Shown: positions 17,344 to 26,325, counted from the first letter of the stretch. The stretch: 48,097 bases of DNA from an uncultured Lachnospiraceae bacterium (GCA_947599905.1 CANQFR010000003.1:1-48097); one strand, 5' to 3'. Notes: generated from the sequence alone by a model not told the origin. A program made the numbers and translations.

Positions 17344-17643
17344 ATGAGACAGATTCGATCGGCGCCGCTCTGGCGGCAACGCTCGGGCGCGGTTGCGGCC
17401 CAAAGACTCCGTCTGCTTCTGGCGGCTGATGAAAGCGGTTTTCCACCCGAGACGCTTGCGATGCTTCGGGACGATATCTGCCGTGTGGTTCTGCGGTATC
17501 TCGATGCGGACGCATCGCAGATGGAGGTATGTATCCGCAGACCGGAGAGCAGGTGCGCCGGAGCGGAGAATTCCGCGGGAGACCTGCCGGTACTCTGTAC
17601 GGTGATACCGGTCAGAAGCTTTCGACTGAAGGGAATATGTTAA
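17344..17643 (+). CDS. minE: Cell division topological specificity factor MinE
   Basis: A 99-residue protein. The MinD-binding region AAQRLRLLLAADE and the topological domain (LAMLRDDICRVVLRYLDAD, then VCTVIPV-like LCTVIPVRSF) match MinE. The N-terminus is Arg-rich. AGGAGGGCGCGCG precedes the ATG; it lies 14 bases after minD and one base before rodA, so minD-minE-rodA are one unit. MinE drives MinCD release from the membrane at midcell. Confidence 0.88.
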   Translation: MRQIRSAPLWRQRSGAVAAQRLRLLLAADESGFPPETLAMLRDDICRVVLRYLDADASQMEVCIRRPESRCAGAENSAGDLPVLCTVIPVRSFRLKGIC

Positions 17644-17644
17644 G

Positions 17645-18766
17645 ATGCTTTTTGATTATCATTTCCGAAGGTACAATTTCCGACTGCTGATATATATGGC
17701 GGTGCTTTGCATGATCGGCCTGATGGCGATCTACAGCGCGACGAATCAGAACCTGGCTACGGTCAACAAGCAGCTAATGGGGATCGGCGTGGGGCTGTTT
17801 CTCGCGCTTGTGTTATCGCTGATCGATTACCACTGGATTCTCTCGTTCCACTATGTGATCTATCTGGTATGCGTGGCCTTCCTGGCGGCCGTGATCCTCT
17901 TCGGGCGCAGCCGCGGCATCGCGACACGCTGGCTGCAGCTGCCGGTCATCGGTCAGATCCAGCCGTCGGAGTTTGTCAAGATCGGAATGATTCTGTTCTT
18001 TGCGTGGTACTTCGAACGGTATCAGGAGCGGATCAACCGCGTGACAGTCGTATTCGCGGCCGCGCTTCTGTTTGCGGTACCCGCCGGCCTGATCTACGCG
18101 CAGCCGAACCTGTCCACACTGATCGTGCTGACAATCGTGGTAGCGGCGATCGTTTTTTCGGCGGGCATCAGCTACAAGTGGGTTCTCGGCGTTCTTGCGG
18201 TTGTGATTCCCGCGATTTTCCTGCTGTTTTATCTGCTCCAGAACGGCATGATTCCGTTCCTGAAGCAATATATGGCGAACCGGATCCTGTCCTGGCAGAA
18301 TCCGGAGCTTTATTCGGAGACCTATTATCAGCAGGAGAATTCCATTATGGCCATCGGCTCGGGACAGCTCTGGGGCAAGGGATGGAACAATACCGGTATC
18401 CTTTCCGTCAAAGCCGGGAATTTTCTGGTAGAGGAACAGAATGACTTTATATTCGCGATTATCGGGGAAGAATTCGGATTCGTCGGCTCTGTCTTTGTTA
18501 TCGGCCTGTATCTGATTCTTGTCTGTGAATGTCTGATCATGGCTGTGAGAGCTTCTGATCTGTCAGGCCGGATGATCTGTACCGGGATGGCTGCTTTGCT
18601 GGGGTTTCAGAGCTTTGCCAATATCGCCGTTGCCACGGCGATCTTCCCGAACACAGGACTTCCGCTGCCGTTTATCAGTTCCGGCGTCAGCTCTCTGCTG
18701 AGCCTGTTCATAGGTATGGGTGTCGTACTGAATGTAGGTTTGCAGCGCAGGTTTCACAACGAATGA
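17645..18766 (+). CDS. rodA: SEDS peptidoglycan glycosyltransferase RodA (FtsW/RodA/SpoVE family)
   Basis: A 373-residue polytopic protein with about ten membrane spans. SEDS hallmarks are IYSATNQN near the N-terminus, RWLQLPVIGQIQPSEFVKIG, AQPNLSTLIVL and the C-terminal PNTGLPLPFISSGVSSL. The position beside PBP2, minCDE and mreCD supports RodA rather than FtsW. It polymerises glycan strands of sidewall peptidoglycan with PBP2. The next gene starts 13 bases after its stop. Confidence 0.94.
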   Translation: MLFDYHFRRYNFRLLIYMAVLCMIGLMAIYSATNQNLATVNKQLMGIGVGLFLALVLSLIDYHWILSFHYVIYLVCVAFLAAVILFGRSRGIATRWLQLPVIGQIQPSEFVKIGMILFFAWYFERYQERINRVTVVFAAALLFAVPAGLIYAQPNLSTLIVLTIVVAAIVFSAGISYKWVLGVLAVVIPAIFLLFYLLQNGMIPFLKQYMANRILSWQNPELYSETYYQQENSIMAIGSGQLWGKGWNNTGILSVKAGNFLVEEQNDFIFAIIGEEFGFVGSVFVIGLYLILVCECLIMAVRASDLSGRMICTGMAALLGFQSFANIAVATAIFPNTGLPLPFISSGVSSLLSLFIGMGVVLNVGLQRRFHNE

Positions 18767-18779
18767 AGGAGGAGTGTAC

Positions 18780-19175
18780 ATGAATGTAGGTCTGATTGCC
18801 CATGATTCCAAGAAAAAACTGATGCAGAATTTCTGCATCGCCTACCGCGGGATTTTAAGCAGGAATTCCCTCTATGCCACCGGCACAACCGGACGGCTGA
18901 TCGAGGAAGTGACGAATCTGAATGTACACAAATATCTGGCCGGCCATCTGGGCGGCGCAGAGCAGATGTGTACGGATATTGAGCAGGATCAGCTGGATCT
19001 GGTGATCTTCTTCCGCGAGCCGGTTTCGCCGAAGCGGACCGATCCGGACGGAAGCAGCATCATCCGAATGTGCGACCTGCATAATATTCCCGTTGCGACC
19101 AATCTGGCCACGGGCGAGTTATTGGTGAAGGCGCTGGAACATGGCGATCTGGAATGGCGGGAGATGTACAAATAA
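18780..19175 (+). CDS. mgsA: Methylglyoxal synthase
   Basis: A 131-residue enzyme converting dihydroxyacetone phosphate to methylglyoxal and phosphate, an overflow route when phosphate is low. Motifs are IAHDSKK (catalytic region), ATGTTG, the phosphate-binding GGAEQM region and FFREPVSPK. ATG 18780 follows AAGGAGGAG; the track GTG is two codons earlier. rodA-mgsA adjacency is common in Clostridia and the gene is probably co-transcribed with rodA. Confidence 0.96.
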   Translation: MNVGLIAHDSKKKLMQNFCIAYRGILSRNSLYATGTTGRLIEEVTNLNVHKYLAGHLGGAEQMCTDIEQDQLDLVIFFREPVSPKRTDPDGSSIIRMCDLHNIPVATNLATGELLVKALEHGDLEWREMYK

Positions 19176-19190
19176 TTATCCGGAGGAGTT

Positions 19191-20210
19191 ATGATGAGAA
19201 CACTCCGTGGAGGCATCCGAGCTGCCGGACGTACGTTGTTTTTCGTTGCCGCCATGACGGCGCTTATGTCATTGACCGGCTGCATGGAGCGGGAACTGGA
19301 GGATCCGTATATACTTGAAGAGCGCGGGCTGGAAGTAAGCGATATTCTGGCAGCGCATACCGGGAAAGCGGAGGATTCTGCATATGCCGGTCTCTTTGCC
19401 GCAGATCTCTGCGTCGTGGCCGACGAATCCGTCTATGACGCGCAGGAGATTACAGCCGAAGCGGGCGCAGTCTTCGATCTGACGGGGCATAGGACCATTT
19501 ACAGCAAGAATGCGTTTGAGCGCCTGTATCCGGCCAGTATCACGAAGATTATGACCGCGATTCTGGCGATCCGCTACGGTAATCTGTCCGACACAGTGAC
19601 CGTGACGCAGGACGCCGTGATCACGGAATCCGGCGCCTCCCTCTGCGGGATTAAACCGGGAGACAGGCTGACGCTTGAGCAGCTTCTCTACGGTCTGATG
19701 CTGCCGTCCGGCAATGACGCCGGCGCGGCCATCGCGGTACATATTGCGGGAAGTATCGAGGCGTTTGCCGATATGATGAACGAAGAGGCCAGACGGCTCG
19801 GCGCAGTCGATACGCATTTTGTGAATCCGCACGGGCTGACGGACGAGAATCATTATACGACGGCATACGATCTGTATCTGATCTATCAGGAGGCGCTGAC
19901 GCTGCCGGAGTTTCGTGAGGTGACCGGCTGCTTATCCTACGATGCGGCATATACAGACGCGGCAGGCGCGCTTGTCACGCAGACCTGGCAGAACACGAAT
20001 CAGTATCTGATCGGAAAACGTGACGCCCCGGACGGTCTTACTGTTTTCTCCGGCAAGACCGGCACGACACAGGCAGCCGGAAGCTGTCTGATCATGGCGA
20101 CAAGAAGCGACGACGACGGCGCGGAATATATTTCTGTCGTCCTGAAATCGCCCGACCGGAACAGTCTCTACGACAATATGACAAAGTTAATCTCCCGGAT
20201 TGACAATTAG
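19191..20210 (+). CDS. D-alanyl-D-alanine carboxypeptidase, S11 family, lipoprotein
   Basis: A 339-residue DacA-type enzyme that trims the terminal D-Ala of peptidoglycan stem peptides. Active-site motifs are Ser116 (SITK), Ser173 (SGN) and Lys289 (KTGTT). The N-terminus ends in LSLTGC-like LMSLTGC, a lipobox, so it should be lipid-anchored outside rather than held by the C-terminal amphipathic helix of classical DacA, which is not seen. GGAGGAG precedes two adjacent ATGs. It ends the min-rodA-mgsA block. Confidence 0.92.
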   Translation: MMRTLRGGIRAAGRTLFFVAAMTALMSLTGCMERELEDPYILEERGLEVSDILAAHTGKAEDSAYAGLFAADLCVVADESVYDAQEITAEAGAVFDLTGHRTIYSKNAFERLYPASITKIMTAILAIRYGNLSDTVTVTQDAVITESGASLCGIKPGDRLTLEQLLYGLMLPSGNDAGAAIAVHIAGSIEAFADMMNEEARRLGAVDTHFVNPHGLTDENHYTTAYDLYLIYQEALTLPEFREVTGCLSYDAAYTDAAGALVTQTWQNTNQYLIGKRDAPDGLTVFSGKTGTTQAAGSCLIMATRSDDDGAEYISVVLKSPDRNSLYDNMTKLISRIDN

Positions 20211-20213
20211 TGA

Positions 20214-20242
20214 TTGCCTTTTCGGACGGGATATATTATAAT
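20214..20242 (+). promoter_or_regulatory. Sigma-A promoter of the small P-loop gene
   Basis: TTGCCT (4/6), 17 bases, TATAAT (6/6), immediately after the stop of the carboxypeptidase gene and 57 bases before the next ATG. Confidence 0.75.
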
Positions 20243-20298
20243 CGAATCAGAAAATACGAACTTTTCTATACAACCTATCATGCAAGGAGGACAAAATT

Positions 20299-20718
20299 AT
20301 GGTGCAGATCATCGCAGGCGACAAGGGAAAGGGCAAGACAAAGTATCTGTTGGACAAGGCCAATGCAGCAATCAAGGAAGCGAAAGGTTCCATTGTATAT
20401 CTGGATAAAAGTTCCAAGCATATGTACGAGCTGAATAACCGCATCCGTCTGATCAATGTCAAGGGCTTCGATATCAACGATTCTTCAGGTTTCCTTGGTT
20501 TTGTCAGCGGGATCATTTCCCAGGATCATGACCTGGAGATCATGTATCTTGACAGCTTTCTGAAGCTCGCCTGCCTCGAGGGACAGGATATCACCGAGAC
20601 AGTTAATGCGCTCGAGAAGATCGGTGAGAAGTTCCACGTCACCTTTGTCTTAAGCGTATCCAGAGACGCCGACGCGCTTCCGGATTCCATGAAGGAGAAG
20701 GTAACGATCTCTCTGTAA
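20299..20718 (+). CDS. Small P-loop NTPase-like protein of unknown function
   Basis: A 139-residue protein with a Walker A-like GDKGKGKTK at residues 7-15 and a hydrophobic Walker B-like strand LEIMYLDSF. Proteins of this size in Clostridia are sometimes labelled PilT-like, but no PilT domain is recognisable. No membrane segment. AAGGAGG precedes the ATG. It has its own promoter and terminator, so it is a single-gene unit between envelope genes. Function not assigned. Confidence 0.75.
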   Translation: MVQIIAGDKGKGKTKYLLDKANAAIKEAKGSIVYLDKSSKHMYELNNRIRLINVKGFDINDSSGFLGFVSGIISQDHDLEIMYLDSFLKLACLEGQDITETVNALEKIGEKFHVTFVLSVSRDADALPDSMKEKVTISL

Positions 20719-20780
20719 GTAAGAATACATGAAGCAAATACGGACAGCGTCACCGGCGCTTTGGCCGTATGGAAATAGCG

Positions 20781-20808
20781 AAAGAGCCTGTCGTGACAGG
20801 CTCTTTTT
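20781..20808 (+). terminator. Intrinsic terminator, 15 bases before the next start codon
   Basis: AAAGAGCCTGTC-GT-GACAGGCTCTTT is a perfect 12-bp stem followed by further T residues. It ends almost at the ribosome site of the HlyD-like gene, so that gene must be read through it or have a promoter not recognised here. Confidence 0.9.
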
Positions 20809-20823
20809 GAGGAGAAACGGTCT

Positions 20824-22224
20824 ATGGCTAAGAAGAACAAGAAAATTATCAAGTACCGTCGCCCGATGCGCGTCAACATCGGGATGATCGTATTCTTTGT
20901 TATTTTTCTGTATCTGGCCTTTTATGTCTACCAGTACGCTACCAGGGTCAAAGTGCAGCCTTACGAGGTGACGGAGGGTGCGATTGCCGGAGACCGCAAT
21001 TTTACGGGAATTATCCTGCGGGATGAGTTGACGCAGTTCGCGGCGCAGAGCGGCTATGTGAATTATTATGTCCGCGAAGGGAAACGGGCCGCCGCGGGAA
21101 CCAGCATTTATTCGATGGCCGAAACCGGCGAGGTATCACAGCTGCTTGAGGAGAACGTCGAGAACGCGGAACTGCTGTCCGAACAGGATGTCATCAACAT
21201 AAGGAAAGCCCTTTCTACCTACAGTCTGTCGTATTCGGATATGGATTTTGACCAGATATACGATACCAGATATTCGCTGGAAGCAATGGTCATGGAATAC
21301 ACGAATTTTAACGCGCTGAACAATGAAGAACTCCTGTCTGACAAACTTTCCGGCGGTTTTTCGCAGATCAGTACGCCGCAGAGCGGGGTTATTTCTTATT
21401 CGATCGACGGATTCGAAGATCTGACGGATACGCAGATCTCTGAGAGCATCTTTGACCGCAGCGGTTACAGCCGCGCGATTACGCATGCGGGAGACCTTGT
21501 CGAGCAGGGGACGCCGATATATAAGGTGATTACCGACGACAACTGGTCGCTGATTTTCCCGCTCTCGGAAGCAGATGAGGCGGATCTCAGGGAATTTGAG
21601 ACGCTGACGGTACGCTTCCCGGGATATGACCTGACATGCGAAGGCGCATTCAGCATCATTGCGGGAACAGACGGCAAGAGCTTTGGGAAGCTCGCATTTG
21701 ACCGCTACATGGTCCAGTTTGTTTCGGAACGCTATCTGGATTTTCAGGTTGTTCTGGAGGTGGAAAAGGGACTGAAGATTCCGGTCAGCGCCGTGACTTC
21801 GAAGAATTTCTATCTGGTGCCCGTCACATATCTGACGACCGGCGGAGATACGGATCAGGAAGGCTTTAATAAAGAGATCTACACGGAAAACGGAACGCTG
21901 GTGCAGTTTGTGCCTGCGACGATATATTACTCGACAGAGGAATACTGCTATATCAATACCGACGAAGACGAGGAGATTCACGCGGGGGATTATCTGGTGA
22001 AGCCGGATTCCGCGGACCGCTTCCAGGTTGGTCAGACGGCGTCGCTTCAGGGCGTTTATAATATCAACCGCGGCTATTCCGTATTCCGGCAGATTGAGAT
22101 TATCGCGCAGAATGATGAGTTTTACACCGTAAAGAAAGGAACGCGTTACGGACTGAGCGTTTACGATCATATCGTGCTTGACGCGCAGTCGGTAGCCGGA
22201 GAGGATCAGTTAATCTACCAGTAA
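20824..22224 (+). CDS. HlyD-like membrane-anchored protein (periplasmic-adaptor type)
   Basis: A 466-residue protein with a basic N-terminus, one membrane span at about 19-37 and a large outside region beginning with a barrel-sandwich-like stretch (GIILRDELTQFAAQSGYVNYYVREGKRAAAGTSIY). This is the layout of HlyD/RND adaptors, but no transporter is adjacent. It sits 13 bases before yggS, and yggS is followed by sepF, so it may serve division or envelope assembly in this firmicute. GAGGAGA precedes the ATG. Confidence 0.75.
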   Translation: MAKKNKKIIKYRRPMRVNIGMIVFFVIFLYLAFYVYQYATRVKVQPYEVTEGAIAGDRNFTGIILRDELTQFAAQSGYVNYYVREGKRAAAGTSIYSMAETGEVSQLLEENVENAELLSEQDVINIRKALSTYSLSYSDMDFDQIYDTRYSLEAMVMEYTNFNALNNEELLSDKLSGGFSQISTPQSGVISYSIDGFEDLTDTQISESIFDRSGYSRAITHAGDLVEQGTPIYKVITDDNWSLIFPLSEADEADLREFETLTVRFPGYDLTCEGAFSIIAGTDGKSFGKLAFDRYMVQFVSERYLDFQVVLEVEKGLKIPVSAVTSKNFYLVPVTYLTTGGDTDQEGFNKEIYTENGTLVQFVPATIYYSTEEYCYINTDEDEEIHAGDYLVKPDSADRFQVGQTASLQGVYNINRGYSVFRQIEIIAQNDEFYTVKKGTRYGLSVYDHIVLDAQSVAGEDQLIYQ

Positions 22225-22237
22225 GGAGATGGTATCC

Positions 22238-22933
22238 ATGATTGCTGAAAAATATCATAAAATCAGGGCGCGGATCGACGCGGCATGCGCACGGGCCGGC
22301 AGAGACCCGTCGGAAGTCACGCTGATCTCTGTCAGCAAGACCAAGCCTGCGGAGATGGTGAAGGAAGTCTATGATGCGGGCGGCCGCGATTTCGGTGAGA
22401 ATAAGGTTCAGGAAATCATTGCGAAATCCCCGCAGCTTCCCGAGGATATCCGATGGCATATGATCGGTCATCTGCAGACGAATAAAGTACGTCAGGCAGT
22501 CGGGAAGGCGTGTCTCATCCATTCCGTCGATTCGGTGAAACTCGCCCGCGAGATTGAGAAGGAGGCAGTCAGGCACGGCCTGATCATGCCGATTCTTCTC
22601 GAGGTCAACGTGGCAGGAGAGGAGAGCAAATTCGGCTTCTCCTGCGAAGAAGTTGAGGCAGCTGTCCGCGATATTTCCGCGTTCCCGCACGTCGGCATCC
22701 AGGGGCTAATGACAATTGCTCCTTTTGTCACGGAAGCGGAAGAGAACCGGGAAATTTTTCGGAAATTGTATCAACTTTTTATTGACATAAAAAGCAAAAA
22801 CATTGATAATGTAACTATGAATGTTCTTTCCATGGGGATGACGGGCGATTTTGAGGTTGCGGTAGAAGAGGGCGCCACCATGGTAAGAGTAGGCACCGGC
22901 ATCTTCGGTGAACGACAAGTAAGGGAGAACTGA
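22238..22933 (+). CDS. YggS/YlmE-type PLP homeostasis protein
   Basis: A 231-residue single-domain PLP-binding protein (PLPBP/YggS family). The cofactor lysine is Lys34 in SVSKTKP; other motifs are FGENKVQE, WHMIGHLQTNK and the C-terminal SMGMTGDFEVAVEEGATMVRVGTGIFG. It balances vitamin B6 and amino-acid pools. ATG 22238 has AAGGAG at the right distance; the track ATG at 22229 is too close. yggS next to sepF is a common arrangement in Gram-positive division clusters. Confidence 0.95.
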   Translation: MIAEKYHKIRARIDAACARAGRDPSEVTLISVSKTKPAEMVKEVYDAGGRDFGENKVQEIIAKSPQLPEDIRWHMIGHLQTNKVRQAVGKACLIHSVDSVKLAREIEKEAVRHGLIMPILLEVNVAGEESKFGFSCEEVEAAVRDISAFPHVGIQGLMTIAPFVTEAEENREIFRKLYQLFIDIKSKNIDNVTMNVLSMGMTGDFEVAVEEGATMVRVGTGIFGERQVREN

Positions 22934-22938
22934 TAGCG

Positions 22939-23481
22939 ATGAGTATGATTGGAAAATTCATGGACAGCATCCGCCTGCGCGATAATGAAGACGACGATTA
23001 CTTCCTCGATGATGATTATGAGGATGAGAAGCCTGCCAAGAAGGGCTTCTTCGGCGGCAACAGCCGGCAGGATGATGACTATTATGACGATATTGAGGAA
23101 GAGGAACCGGCGCCGCGGCCCCGTTTCTTAAGCACCAGCCGTTCCTCCTCCAAGGTTGTCCCGATGAAGCAGCGCGGCATGGAGGTTTCGATGGTTAAGC
23201 CGACCTCCATTGAGGATGCCAAGGAGATCTGCGATTATCTTCTCGCAGGAAAGGCGGTTGTGCTGAATATGGAAGGGCTCCAGACAGAGGTGGCGCAGCG
23301 GATCATTGATTTTACGTCGGGAGCAACCTATTCGATGAACGGAAACCTGCAGAAGATTTCCAACTACATCTTCATCGCCACACCGGAGTCCGTAGAACTG
23401 TCTGGTGATTTCCAGGATCTGCTGAGCAGCGGAAGCAGTGGAAGCAGCCTGGATATTCCGGGGTTGAATTTCCACATCTGA
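22939..23481 (+). CDS. sepF: Cell division protein SepF
   Basis: A 180-residue FtsZ-binding membrane anchor. It has a short N-terminal amphipathic helix (MSMIGKFMDSIRL), a very acidic linker at about 17-60 (runs of D and E) and the SepF domain at about 80-165 (VVLNMEGLQTEVAQRIIDFTSGATYSMNG). The C-terminal GSSGSSLDIPGLNF is flexible. It follows yggS by 5 bases. Confidence 0.95.
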   Translation: MSMIGKFMDSIRLRDNEDDDYFLDDDYEDEKPAKKGFFGGNSRQDDDYYDDIEEEEPAPRPRFLSTSRSSSKVVPMKQRGMEVSMVKPTSIEDAKEICDYLLAGKAVVLNMEGLQTEVAQRIIDFTSGATYSMNGNLQKISNYIFIATPESVELSGDFQDLLSSGSSGSSLDIPGLNFHI

Positions 23482-23495
23482 TCAGTGCTGAATGG

Positions 23496-23551
23496 GCAGA
23501 CATTCCCCAGACTGTGACTCTGCCGCAGGCAGGCCCGGTGAGGAGAAGTGT
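23496..23551 (+). terminator. Compound intrinsic terminator after sepF
   Basis: GCAGACATT pairs with AAGTGTCTGC, with an inner CTGCC-GCA-GGCAG stem, followed by TTTTTT. It lies 15 bases after sepF and about 90 bases before aroB, so it could also act as a leader attenuator for aroB. Confidence 0.65.
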
Positions 23552-23638
23552 CTGCTTTTTTCTGACCGGAATCGCCGCTTGATTCCCATCGGATGGCAGA
23601 ATCAAACGATAACAACCCGATATTGTGAGGGACGGCAT

Positions 23639-24727
23639 ATGGAACATCGACTGACTGTACACAGGGACCAGATCCCGATTTATGATATTGTATTAACTGC
23701 CTCTTTTGACAGCCTTGCGGAGGAAATTGAAAAGCTTGACGTGCAGGGGCGCAGGCTCTGCATTGTGACGGATTCAACGGTTGCGCAGCTGTATCTGGAA
23801 GAGATCTCCCGGATCCTTTCCGGCTGCTGCCGTACGCTGACGTCATTCGTCTTCCCGGCCGGAGAGGAGCATAAGAACCTGGACACCGTACGCGATCTCT
23901 ACCGGCATCTGATTCTCCATCAGTTTGATCGGAAGGATCTGCTGGTTGCGCTCGGCGGCGGCGTCGTCGGCGATCTGTGCGGCTACGCGGCCGCGACCTA
24001 TCTGCGCGGTATTTCCTTTATCCAGATCCCGACGACATTACTTGCGCAGGTGGACAGCTCAATCGGCGGGAAAACAGGTGTTGATTTTGACGCTTACAAG
24101 AATATGGTCGGCGCCTTCCATATGCCGCGGCTGGTCTATACGAATGTGACGACGCTTCAAACGCTTCCCGAGGAGCAGTACAGCTCCGGCATGGGGGAGA
24201 TCATCAAGCACGGTCTGATCCGTGACCGTGACTATTATGAATGGCTGCAGACAAACCGCTCGCTGATCTTCGCACGCGACGAGAGGACCTGTCTGGATAT
24301 GATCAGGCGCAGTGACGAAATCAAACGCCAGGTGGTGGAGAATGATCCGACCGAACAGGGAGAGCGCGCACTGCTGAATTTCGGCCATACGCTTGGACAT
24401 GCGATCGAGAAATGCATGAGTTTTCAGCTGCTTCACGGGCACTGTGTCGGTCTCGGTATGCTGGCGGCCGCTGCCATATCGGAGTCGCGCGGTATGCTTA
24501 CGAAAGAGGAGACCGCCCGTCTTGCCGGCCTGCTGGCTGCAGACGGCCTGCCGGTGGCTGTGCATGGCTTAAATGCAGACGATGTCCTGACTGCGGCAGG
24601 AAACGATAAAAAAATGGACGGCGGGCAGATTCGCTTTATCCTTCTGCGTGCGGTCGGCGACGCCTATATCGACAGGACCGTTACCGCAGACGAAATGCGT
24701 CACGGCTTGCGTGCAGTACTTTCTTAG
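23639..24727 (+). CDS. aroB: 3-dehydroquinate synthase
   Basis: A 362-residue NAD-dependent enzyme of the shikimate pathway converting DAHP to 3-dehydroquinate. Motifs are VALGGGVVGDLCGYAAATYLRG, PTTLLAQVDSSIGGKTGVD, GMGEIIKHG and the metal-binding FGHTLGHAIE. ATG 23639 follows GAGGGA; the track start at 23492 runs through the terminator. The other shikimate genes are not nearby; lspA and an RluA-type gene follow. Confidence 0.96.
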   Translation: MEHRLTVHRDQIPIYDIVLTASFDSLAEEIEKLDVQGRRLCIVTDSTVAQLYLEEISRILSGCCRTLTSFVFPAGEEHKNLDTVRDLYRHLILHQFDRKDLLVALGGGVVGDLCGYAAATYLRGISFIQIPTTLLAQVDSSIGGKTGVDFDAYKNMVGAFHMPRLVYTNVTTLQTLPEEQYSSGMGEIIKHGLIRDRDYYEWLQTNRSLIFARDERTCLDMIRRSDEIKRQVVENDPTEQGERALLNFGHTLGHAIEKCMSFQLLHGHCVGLGMLAAAAISESRGMLTKEETARLAGLLAADGLPVAVHGLNADDVLTAAGNDKKMDGGQIRFILLRAVGDAYIDRTVTADEMRHGLRAVLS

Positions 24728-24785
24728 CGGAATCTTGAATAGCGGAATATCAGTAAGCAGAATCTCGGACAGAATCGTAATTCGG
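24723..24785 (+). repeat. Degenerate short direct repeats between aroB and lspA
   Basis: Four to five imperfect units around AGCGGAAT / AGCAGAATC / ACAGAATCG, spaced 13 to 16 bases, fill the gap just before the lspA ribosome site. Seen by eye only. Purpose unknown. Confidence 0.4.
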
Positions 24786-24801
24786 AGGTAGTTACTATAT
24801 T

Positions 24802-25323
24802 ATGAACAAGCGTATCATCCGTCTGGCGCTCAGTTTTCTCCTGTTTTGGTTTCTGGTTGCATTCGACCAGTTTACGAAGCATGCCGCTGCCGTATCGCTT
24901 AAGGGCCAGCAGCCGTTCGTCCTGTGGGAGGGTGTCTTTGAACTGAATTATTCCGAAAATACAGGCGCGGCTTTCGGGCTTTTGGAGGGCCAGCAGATTC
25001 TGTTTTTTGCGGTAGCCTGCCTCGTGTTCGCAGCTGTTCTCTATTTGCTGTGGACGCTTCCGGAAGAAGGCCGCTACTGGCCCCTCATTCTTTCTCTGAC
25101 TGTTATCGCCGCGGGCGCCGCGGGGAATCTGATCGATCGTGTCAGTCAGGGATACGTGGTTGATTTTCTCTATTTTAAATTGATTGATTTCCCGATCTTC
25201 AATGTTGCCGACTGCTATGTGACCTGTTCTACGGCAGTCCTGTTCCTCCTTCTGTTCTTTGGGTATTACAGCGAGGAGGAGATTTCCTCGATGCTGCCTG
25301 GCAGAAGAAAGGAGCGGACGTGA
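24802..25323 (+). CDS. lspA: Lipoprotein signal peptidase (signal peptidase II)
   Basis: A 173-residue aspartyl protease with four membrane spans that cleaves prolipoproteins before the lipidated Cys. Conserved motifs are FDQFTK, NTGAAFG, Asp112 in NLIDR and Asp137 in FNVAD. Several lipoprotein substrates are encoded in this window. The stop overlaps the GTG of the next gene by 4 bases (lspA-rluD coupling, common in Bacteria). Confidence 0.97.
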   Translation: MNKRIIRLALSFLLFWFLVAFDQFTKHAAAVSLKGQQPFVLWEGVFELNYSENTGAAFGLLEGQQILFFAVACLVFAAVLYLLWTLPEEGRYWPLILSLTVIAAGAAGNLIDRVSQGYVVDFLYFKLIDFPIFNVADCYVTCSTAVLFLLLFFGYYSEEEISSMLPGRRKERT

Positions 25324-26237
25324 CACGGCAGTATGTAGTGGAAGAGGACGGCAGCGGCGTCCGGATCGACCGCTATCTGGCGCAGGCGGATCAGAGCCTT
25401 TCGCGCTCTTATCTTCAAAAGCTTCTGAAAAACGGAGAAGTCCTTGCGGATGGTCTGCCTGTCAAACCAAATTATAAATTAGCAGCCGGTGTCACGATTG
25501 AATTCGAACTTCCCGAAGCGGCTGAGCCGGAGATTACCGCCAGAGAAATGCCACTTGATATCATTTACGAGGATGAGGATGTACTTCTCGTGAATAAGCC
25601 CAAGGGCATGGTCGTTCATCCCGCGGCCGGGCACACAGACGATACCCTGGTCAACGGACTGATGGCGCACTGCGCGGGTCAGCTCTCCGGCATCAACGGC
25701 GTGATGCGCCCCGGAATTGTCCACCGTATCGACAGGGATACGACAGGACTTTTGATTGTCTGTAAAAATGATCTTGCGCACAACAGTATCGCCGGACAGC
25801 TGAAGGAGCACACGATTACCCGGCGCTACCAAACCATCGTCTGCGGCGTGATGCGCGACGACGAAGGGCTGATCGACGCACCGATCGGCCGTCATCCAAC
25901 TGAGCGTAAGAAGATGGCCGTCAACGTAAAGAACGGGCGGCGGGCTGTGACGCATTACCGTGTTCTGGAGCGCTTTCGGGACTATACATACCTGGAATGC
26001 CGTCTGGAAACCGGAAGAACCCATCAGATCCGCGTGCATATGAGTTCCATCCACCATCCGGTTCTCGGAGACAGTGTATACGGTCCGGCGAAATGTCCGT
26101 TCTCGCTGGAGGGACAGACGCTACATGCCGGCGTTTTGGGCTTTATTCATCCGCGAACGGGAGAATATATGGAGTTTCAGGCGCCGCTTCCGGATTATTT
26201 TGTGAATCTCCTTGAAAAACTCAGAAAAATGACATAA
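25320..26237 (+). CDS. RluA-family pseudouridine synthase (RluD-like)
   Basis: A 305-residue enzyme isomerising uridines in rRNA or tRNA. The S4 RNA-binding domain occupies about 1-62, the catalytic domain follows with Asp138 in HRIDRDTTG, and RRYQTIVCGV and GRTHQIRVHM are present. The start is GTG 25320 behind AAGGAG, overlapping lspA. Its place directly after lspA supports the RluD-like group, but the target uridine cannot be read from sequence. Confidence 0.94.
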   Translation: MTRQYVVEEDGSGVRIDRYLAQADQSLSRSYLQKLLKNGEVLADGLPVKPNYKLAAGVTIEFELPEAAEPEITAREMPLDIIYEDEDVLLVNKPKGMVVHPAAGHTDDTLVNGLMAHCAGQLSGINGVMRPGIVHRIDRDTTGLLIVCKNDLAHNSIAGQLKEHTITRRYQTIVCGVMRDDEGLIDAPIGRHPTERKKMAVNVKNGRRAVTHYRVLERFRDYTYLECRLETGRTHQIRVHMSSIHHPVLGDSVYGPAKCPFSLEGQTLHAGVLGFIHPRTGEYMEFQAPLPDYFVNLLEKLRKMT

Positions 26238-26242
26238 TTTTA

Positions 26243-26274
26243 TGCTATACTTTCCGCAATAATTGATGTATAAT
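26243..26274 (+). promoter_or_regulatory. Candidate promoter region of the cytidylate kinase-like gene
   Basis: Two minus-10 candidates: an extended TGCTATACT (26243-26251) and TATAAT (26269-26274), the latter with only a poor minus-35. Both follow the stop of the pseudouridine synthase gene. Confidence 0.45.
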
Positions 26275-26325
26275 TTTCTTATCACTTCACAAGATATGAT
26301 TGATTATGAGGGAAGGAGAGGGAAT

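Noticed and set aside
21136-22170. 344-residue minus-strand ORF opposite the HlyD-like gene
   Set aside because: No recognisable motif, no ribosome site, and the sense frame is a coherent membrane protein.
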